Below are positions 60,201-64,000 of a DNA stretch of 64,000 nucleotides, piece by piece. The position numbers were made by a program, and so were the translations under genes. Origin of the DNA: Siphonodentalium dalli (lineage: Eukaryota > Mollusca > Scaphopoda > Gadilida > Siphonodentaliidae); NCBI GenBank assembly GCA_032622095.1, contig CP136063.1, positions 207,501,934-207,565,933 on the forward strand, read 5' to 3'. Under the pieces are notes generated by a model that was not told the origin of the DNA, did no database searches, and saw only the letters and a program-made list of their open reading frames with translations. How positions within the stretch are numbered: the stretch's first letter is position 1; each line of letters opens with the position of its first letter.

Positions 60201-63200
60201 CAATTAAAATATTAATAGTTATTATCAGTTATTATTCCCTATCCAATTATTACAAAATTATCCATTATCCCTTTACCCAACAAAACGGCCAAAACCGGCC
60301 AAATAAAGCTTCAACAGCCTAAAATATCTTCGGTCTGTCTCAATAGAACCATACAAATATGGATATCATTGGAACCGGCTCATTGACCACATTGTGATGG
60401 TTACAGTTATGCCCTGTGCCAATGCATTCTCTTATATATGCGAGTCGACCATAGGTCGCCTCGCATATATAAGAGAATGCATTGGCCTAAAAAAAATCTT
60501 TTTTTAACACTTTTTACCATTTTTTCTTACATTCTTTAACAATTTTATAATTTTTAATGTGTTAAGCCAATGCATTCTCTTATATATGCGAGGCGACCTA
60601 TGGTCGACTCGCATATATAAGAGAATGCATTGGCACAGGGCCGTTCTGTTGGGTAAAGAGTTATACGAATCCACCATGAGGTCATCTCCGTCTGAGGAAT
60701 GGCTTTTGATTTTTACAACAAATAGTTTTGTACTGTGAACAAAATACAAAGAAAGCAGGCATTCAGAGCGTTAGCACATGACAATGAGCTCTGCTCATGA
60801 TGGCTCTGCTCATGACGTAACTAACACCTGTTACTGCTAGACAGTATGACAATGCGTCTTTTGCCAACCACGGTAGTCTTTGATGTCGGCTTTCAATAAT
60901 GTTACTGTTATCAAAGTTATTGTATCCGTTCTATACTGTTGTGCTTACATGCTTTTAGTTCATTAACTTGAGATCTAAGAAAGATGGTCTGTTTTTAATT
61001 TGGATTCTATACAAAGCTTCATTGTTCCTGTTTGTTGTCTCAAGTGCAAGGAAATGGCTACTTTTCAGTGATTAACATCCAAATTTTCTCCCGACAGGGT
61101 GCCTGGTATGTGCTTCCCAAATACGGCCACATTCCCCCAACCCCTAGCGGAAACCCTGGGTACAATTTCTGGTTTTCGTGCATTCATAACATAACTAAAT
61201 ACATGTCTTGTTGTTGACTATGCAGGTATAGTGCACACAGGACACTGCATACTCAACTCCAAGCCATGCTCTATTCATTAAAGACATATTATGGACTTGT
61301 TCGAGTTGGTGAAACTGATAAGTTAGTATTCAGGCATTATTATGCCAACCTGGAGAATGTAGCATTCTACTAACATCGCCAAAAATTTCAAAGAAATCGA
61401 GCATACCACTCAGTAGAAAAAATTGTCAAAACTACGCTCAATTGTAAATATTTACATCTGGATTCGGGACGCAACAATCGGCAACAAACAAACACAAATG
61501 ATTTCGCTATCAAGAGTCAGTGCATTTAATTAATATATCAGAATGACGGTGTGTGTTGGCAATTTGGATAATTATTCGTAAAAAGAGCAACTTTGAGCAA
61601 GGATCACCCAACAGGAGTGTTTCACATGACTGTAAGTATATCATCCTCCCCTAGACATACTATCATAGAGAATGTCTTGTCATTGATGCAGGTATAGTGC
61701 CCAGTGGGGTGGGTATAGTTCTTCTATACCCACTATACTCACCCACTGGGCACTATACCTGCGTAGTCAACTACAAGCAATGCTCTATGACACAGTGACA
61801 AAAAGTTACGAATAATACTGCAATTACCATGCCACTGATGATTGCCGTGGCTAATTTTGAGGGCTGTTAGATATGCCAACATTTTATGTGTCTGCAGAGC
61901 TAGGATTGTGCGTCTATATGCAAGCTTTCCGCTAGGTTTTGGGGAACGGGTCCTGTATCTGCCGAGGGGAAAATGCAGTCAATGTTTTCAATGTCGTGGA
62001 AACACTAGTGGACCTACTTTTGTTGTATCGGCCAATAGAAGAAACAGAGAGTAGATTTGCTGATCGTTTTGCATCCATTTTCTACCTAAGTTACTATGCT
62101 ATCAACCGCAATAACTTTAAACATAGAAAATTTATTAGATAAAAATTAATTGCTGTATATACGGAAACACGCCCGTTGAAGTTAAACGACCACTATTCAA
62201 GACTCGGCAGAAAGTTTGGATGCATAACGTACCGGAATATAACATGATTAAATTATCGGCGGTCATTTTTCGTAATCTAACCGCAGCAACGTAACCAGCG
62301 GACTCCAAAGCATGTGTTCTAGCGATGTCGGTTTGATCACTTCCTCAGTTCGTGTTTAATAGATCGGTCCGAGTGTGTATTCTCACTAGAAATCAAATAA
62401 AGTTGTCAACTATTTAAATTTCTTAGTACTGTCCCAACGAAATTGAGAAGTAAACATCTTTATACCTGTATACATATGGAATATGTCCTGTGGTATGACA
62501 GAAGGGGAAAAATTGGCTGGGGGAATGGGGCCCAAAAAGGGATCCCCTGCCGCAATAGCGGACACCCCACTATATGTCAAAGTTAGTGATTCATGATCGT
62601 CCCATGTTGTTTGATTTGCTCATTTTGCAGGGCCAAATAAAAGGTTCAATACAACCCGAATCCCAGTCAAAGGTTTTGAACCAGACCGAATCAGCACATC
62701 GATTTTGATTCGAACCAAATCTCAAACAGTTCGCAGGGCCCTATTCCTATCTAGAGGTAACTTCAAAGATCCATATGAAGTTTGGTGACGATTGTATAAG
62801 GAATGTGGCCTGTAGGGTGTGCTGCAGGAAATTGTTAATGAATGCTTGCATGCCCCGACAGACATGGCAATACAGTAATGCCCTAAATAATCTCACTGAG
62901 AGCTTTCCGATGAATGGCAACAAGCCATATTGGCGACTAAATCCTGAAAAGTTACCCATAATTTTGCTGTGATTAAGGAGTCGATTATTTAGGGCATTAC
63001 TGTAGCTCAAACTGGACTTTGTCAAGTTGAACACAAAAATTCATGTTTTAGCTCTTATTTTGACTCCCACAAAATGAAAAATAATTCATGGATACCTGTA
63101 AAGATTCTTTGATTTTAGACGACAGTGTTCCCTCAGAATCATCATCCCATTCCTTCTCGAAACATGCTATTTGATTCCTGTAGCGGAGTTCTGCACGCAC

Positions 63201-63225
63201 CAGCTCCAGCCAGAATGTACATACT
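47816..63225 (-). CDS. FBXO22: F-box only protein 22 (FIST-C domain), 5' end outside window
   Basis: Exons 63096-63225, 56450-56648, 49845-50193 and 47816-48227 join in phase and encode about 362 residues; the first exon(s), with most of the F-box, lie beyond 64000. The first visible residues (VCTFWLELVRAEL) fit the end of an F-box. Exon 2 matches the FBXO22 ARHSTR...ILPKQ segment. Exon 3 contains VVAGGYVDNLLS and exon 4 FIFACVGRG, ESDVFHELFP and GFFGNGEVG, the FIST-C hallmarks of FBXO22. In vertebrates FBXO22 is the substrate receptor of an SCF ubiquitin ligase acting on, for example, KDM4 demethylases. The same biochemical role is inferred here. The C-terminal region between NGEVG and the final YHAFTTVVCLLA is of usual length. 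Confidence 0.93.
48228..49844 (-). other. FBXO22 intron (last)
   Basis: Contains a diverged copy of the CTTTGAAAGCAGTCATCATG host repeat (48470-48660) and the TTAA element at 49558-49820. No exon recognised. Confidence 0.7.
49558..49820. mobile_element. TTAA element with two hairpin cassettes
   Basis: TTAACCATTCCATGAATGGAG ... CTCCCGCAATGAAAGGGATAA; hairpins at 49605-49672 and 49703-49770. It ends only about 25 bp from the FBXO22 exon at 49845. Confidence 0.8.
49845..50193 (-). CDS. FBXO22: FBXO22 exon (FIST-C, first half)
   Basis: Acceptor TTTAAAACAG and donor TTCAGG|GTAAGG. Encodes GTTGDLERINE through HDPSG, including FWCDEAFCPPEIGYSLLQHY and VVAGGYVDNL. A mariner-like MITE begins 36 bp upstream of the acceptor. 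Confidence 0.92.
50229..50335. mobile_element. TA/mariner-like MITE, copy 6 (left arm)
   Basis: TACAGTAATGCCCTAATTAA to GCCATTCATCGGAAAGCTCTC; right arm absent. Lies immediately upstream of an FBXO22 acceptor (transcription runs leftward). Confidence 0.8.
50336..51030. other. FBXO22 intron stretch
   Basis: Short TACCCACAGTAG repeats at about 50805-50850 and 50740; otherwise nothing recognised. Confidence 0.45.
51031..51959 (-). pseudogene. L1/Tx1-like retrotransposon endonuclease relic
   Basis: One frame runs from Met at 51959 to a stop at 51031 and is broken by two TAG codons (51537-51539 and about 51352). It shows apurinic endonuclease-type motifs in order: NCRGMASDNIKRRDFF near the start, FVDTHST, SRGIAVGF, LSLIAVYGPN, VGD*N, then SRLD*FLIS and the catalytic YRSDHAPV. 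Both stops replace tryptophans usual at these places (TGG to TAG). The reverse transcriptase that should follow is absent, so this is a broken 5' fragment in an FBXO22 intron, on the same strand. Confidence 0.85.
51960..53104. other. FBXO22 intron stretch
   Basis: No recognised gene or element. A C-run with CCTCCC occurs near 52031. Confidence 0.4.
53105..53297. mobile_element. TA/mariner-like MITE, copy 7
   Basis: Left end TACAGTAATGCCCTATGTAA, both arms around AGCTCTCGGGGACAGCTTTC; the outer part of the right arm is lost after CTGCTGTGTTTAAAGGATTT. Confidence 0.85.
54011..54090 (+). pseudogene. Possible THAP-domain N-terminal fragment
   Basis: An ATG opens MPSRCSVFSCGRASDPLFS, which matches the start of THAP zinc fingers (MP-x-C-x-V-x-x-C). 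The frame ends in a stop after about 30 codons, near a possible donor CA|GTGCGT. It could be exon 1 of a gene or domesticated/relic P-type element in the FBXO22 intron on the opposite strand; no downstream THAP exon was found. Confidence 0.35.
54088..54275. repeat. Direct repeat of AACGCTCTTTATTGTCTAC
   Basis: AGAACGCTCTTTATTGTCTAC ... ATGGACGCTCTTTAT occurs twice, at 54099-54165 and 54222-54273. Confidence 0.7.
54276..55300. other. FBXO22 intron stretch
   Basis: AT-rich; open frame 54426-54698 is not recognisable and looks incidental. Confidence 0.4.
55303..55335. mobile_element. TA/mariner-like MITE fragment, copy 8 (right end)
   Basis: AAGGAGTCAATTACTTAAGG through CATTACTGTA only. Confidence 0.7.
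55431..55693. mobile_element. TTAA element with two hairpin cassettes
   Basis: TTAATGCTTCCATAACTGGAG ... CTCCCGTCATGAAAGGGTTAA; hairpins at about 55482-55552 and 55575-55642. Confidence 0.8.
55694..56449. other. FBXO22 intron stretch with an inverted pair
   Basis: CACCAATTTCTTCAGCTTCG-GGG (55862) with TATTTTATTTGAGTTGATGA (55918) is mirrored at about 56310-56370 (CATCAACTC-type, CCGAAGAAATGG). This suggests an inverted-repeat element of about 560 bp (about 55820-56395). Confidence 0.5.
56450..56648 (-). CDS. FBXO22: FBXO22 exon (linker, ARHSTR segment)
   Basis: Acceptor TTTTTTTTCCAG, donor ATTG|GTAAAT; starts in phase 0 and ends phase 1. Encodes ELPSIPEHVFMICS ... ARHSTRYPRSSK ... SILPKQSNLYAVSADGIIG, matching the region of FBXO22 before FIST-C. 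Confidence 0.9.
56858..57165. repeat. ~300-bp dispersed repeat, copy 1
   Basis: From GACATATTATGGACTCGTTT to GTGTGTTGTCAATTTGGAT; the same order of sequence is found at 61279-61583. Confidence 0.8.
57203..57343. mobile_element. TA/mariner-like MITE, copy 9 (internally deleted)
   Basis: Left end TACAGTAATACACTAATTGA, then a jump to the complete right arm ending GGGCATTACTGTA. The left end has a compensating change: GATCGACTGCTTAAC pairs with GTTAAGCAGTCGAT. Confidence 0.8.
57640..58660. repeat. AATCCAAGATGGCTGC-type dispersed repeats
   Basis: Repeated blocks of AATCCAAGATGGCTGCTAG, GGCCATGTTTTTT and TGGCTCCCATTCAGAGGTGA, with the GTATGCCGGGGTGGGTGGG block at 58085-58330. C-run at about 58460. 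Long antisense frames here are by-products. Confidence 0.7.
58940..59065. mobile_element. GAGGTCCCC hairpin MITE, full copy
   Basis: AATGAGGTCCCCAGAGTGTG ... CACCCTCTGGGAACCTCATT, centre ACCCCGCATATCGGGCT. Confidence 0.85.
59070..59185. mobile_element. GAGGTCCCC hairpin MITE, adjacent second copy
   Basis: A second full hairpin follows the first after GCTGAGGTGTAAGC. Outer arms (AGTGAGCCTATCATTTGC at 58951 and GCAAATGACAGACATAC at 59160) enclose the pair. Confidence 0.85.
59455..59504. repeat. Three perfect 16-bp palindromes in tandem
   Basis: GTGCTAAATTTAGCAC occurs three times at a period of exactly 17 bp (59455, 59472, 59489), separated by single T residues. Confidence 0.95.
59505..60264. 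other. FBXO22 intron stretch
   Basis: No recognised gene or repeat. Confidence 0.4.
60265..60664. mobile_element. TTAA-type element with two hairpin cassettes, copy 2 in reverse
   Basis: Reverse-orientation copy of the element at 25146-25538, including ACCGGCCAAATA, AATATCTTCGGTCTGTCTCA and both 70-bp hairpins (60420-60487 and 60568-60635). Borders have drifted to TTAT. Confidence 0.85.
60665..61278. other. FBXO22 intron stretch
   Basis: No gene recognised; GGTATAGTGCACACAGG at 61226 resembles the arm of the hairpin at 61688. Confidence 0.4.
61279..61583. repeat. ~300-bp dispersed repeat, copy 2
   Basis: Second copy of 56858-57165, same orientation, with scattered differences. Confidence 0.8.
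61688..61762. mobile_element. 75-bp hairpin, GCAGGTATAGTGCCCAGTGG arms
   Basis: GCAGGTATAGTGCCCAGTGG at the left and its reverse complement at the right, with inner GGGTATAG/CTATACCC. Confidence 0.85.
61763..62870. other. FBXO22 intron stretch
   Basis: No gene recognised. A CCAAGATGG-type host repeat piece lies at 62740-62830. Confidence 0.4.
62871..63004. mobile_element. TA/mariner-like MITE, copy 10 (internally deleted)
   Basis: Left end TACAGTAATGCCCTAAATAA joins directly to CTCACTGAGAGCTTTCC and the complete right arm ending GGGCATTACTGTA. Confidence 0.85.
63096..63225 (-). CDS. FBXO22: FBXO22 exon (end of F-box), most 5' exon in window
   Basis: Acceptor TTATTTGCAG, donor TTACAG|GTATCC. 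Encodes VCTFWLELVRAELRYRNQ then an acidic WDDDSEGT stretch. It expects an upstream exon ending in phase 2, outside the window. Confidence 0.82.
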
Positions 63226-63474
63226 CTGCAAATAATAAAATGTGATTATAATCCTTCGATGACTGGAAAAAACAAGAGGTACGCTGTCGCGTGGCATTTG
63301 CCCCCGACCGTAGCAATTCGGATTAAGCATGGACGAAACTGCGGATATCCGAGGAGGTCTATATGACCATTCCAAAAGAAGTTTGTACAATCATCACTTC
63401 TAGAAATTCCGGAAACCCAAAAACAAACGATCCGGAAACCAAAAAACAAGCGAAAATTAAAATTTTCAAAGTTG

Positions 63475-64000
63475 AAAAAAGGGCCATAACTCTGGCAAAA
63501 AACATCAGATCATACCCAAATTCGCACAAAAAATGGCCATAACTCTGGTGAAAATGGGTGGACGAAACCCGCGCTATGCATGTAGCTGTTCCCCCATGCT
63601 GCTCTATCACCATACCAAATATCAGCTAAATCTGCCCAGCGGTTGCTGAACAATAATGCAAAATGTTTGTACGGACGGACAAAATTGAATTTTCTAAGTA
63701 AAAAAAGGGCAATAACTCTGGTGAAAATGGGTGGACGAAACCCACGCTATGCATGTAGCTGTTCCCCATGCCGCTCTATCACCATACCAAATATCAGCTA
63801 AATCTGCCCAGCGGTTGCTGAACAATAATGCAAAATGTTTGTACGGACGGACAAAATTGAATTTTCTAAGTAAAAAAAGGGCAATAACTCTGGTGAAAAT
63901 GGGTGGACGAAACCCACGCTATGCATGTAGCTGTTCCCCATGCTGCTCTATCACCATACCAAATATCAGCTAAATCTGCCCAGCGGTTGCTGAACAATAA
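63475..64000. repeat. Tandem repeat of 172-173 bp running off the window
   Basis: Units contain GGCAATAACTCTGGTGAAAA, GGGTGGACGAAACCCACGCT, ATCACCATACCAAATATCAG and GTACGGACGGACAAAATTGA. GAAACCC anchors lie at 63564, 63737 and 63909. Confidence 0.92.

Noticed and set aside
63142-63613. Additional FBXO22 first exon in these frames
   Set aside because: The frames consist of tandem-repeat DNA and do not give an F-box or a phase-2 donor; the true first exon is probably outside the window.

Overview
This is eukaryotic, non-coding-rich nuclear DNA from an invertebrate animal. It is AT-rich, with small exons, consensus GT/AG introns of up to about 12 kb and very dense dispersed repeats. The repeat types (blocks of the 'CCATACCAAATTTCATTC' kind, GATGG microsatellites, tRNA-headed SINEs) together with a PAN plus C-type-lectin gene suggest a marine lophotrochozoan, perhaps a mollusc or relative. 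That placement is an impression, not a demonstration. There are no bacterial genes, operons, CRISPR arrays or functional tRNA/rRNA genes.

Three spliced genes can be built with consistent intron phases. (1) 542-8944, + strand, 3 exons: a 243-residue predicted secreted or membrane protein with a PAN/apple-like segment followed by a C-type lectin domain with six canonical cysteines. (2) 42639 down to 19391, - strand, 6 exons: a complete 403-residue coiled-coil protein that starts with an N-myristoylation signal (MGSSASK) and ends in an acidic/serine-rich and then lysine-rich tail. I do not recognise the family. (3) 63225 down to 47816, - strand, 4 exons visible with the 5' end beyond the window: the FBXO22 orthologue (F-box/FIST-C ubiquitin ligase substrate receptor). 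Genes 2 and 3 lie head-to-tail about 5.2 kb apart. A THAP-like N-terminal fragment (about 54011) and an L1-like endonuclease relic (51031-51959) sit inside FBXO22 introns.

Most of the remaining window is mobile or tandem DNA. The first intron of gene 1 holds a degenerate ~140-bp tandem array with a higher-order period. From 9 to 16.6 kb there are ACACA/TGTGT mini-palindromes, poly-C/poly-G-bearing GGAAATTTCC repeats and short tandem arrays. A ~2-kb structure (17.2-19.3 kb) consists of a 20-bp minisatellite bracketed by a long inverted repeat. From 20.6 to 30.6 kb there are three non-autonomous hAT elements, each with a perfect 8-bp target duplication, and a SINE whose head is the 5' end of U2 snRNA, complete with a 39-base poly(A) and a 15-bp target duplication. 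From 25 kb to the end, the introns and intergenic DNA of genes 2 and 3 are filled by three MITE families: a TA/mariner-like family with ten copies, a GAGGTCCCC hairpin family, and TTAA/piggyBac-like elements that share a mobile hairpin cassette.

The most unusual items are the U2-headed SINE, the inverted-repeat/minisatellite element, the modular TTAA elements (one of which supplies the nearest poly(A) signal to FBXO22), and the uncharacterised myristoylated coiled-coil gene.
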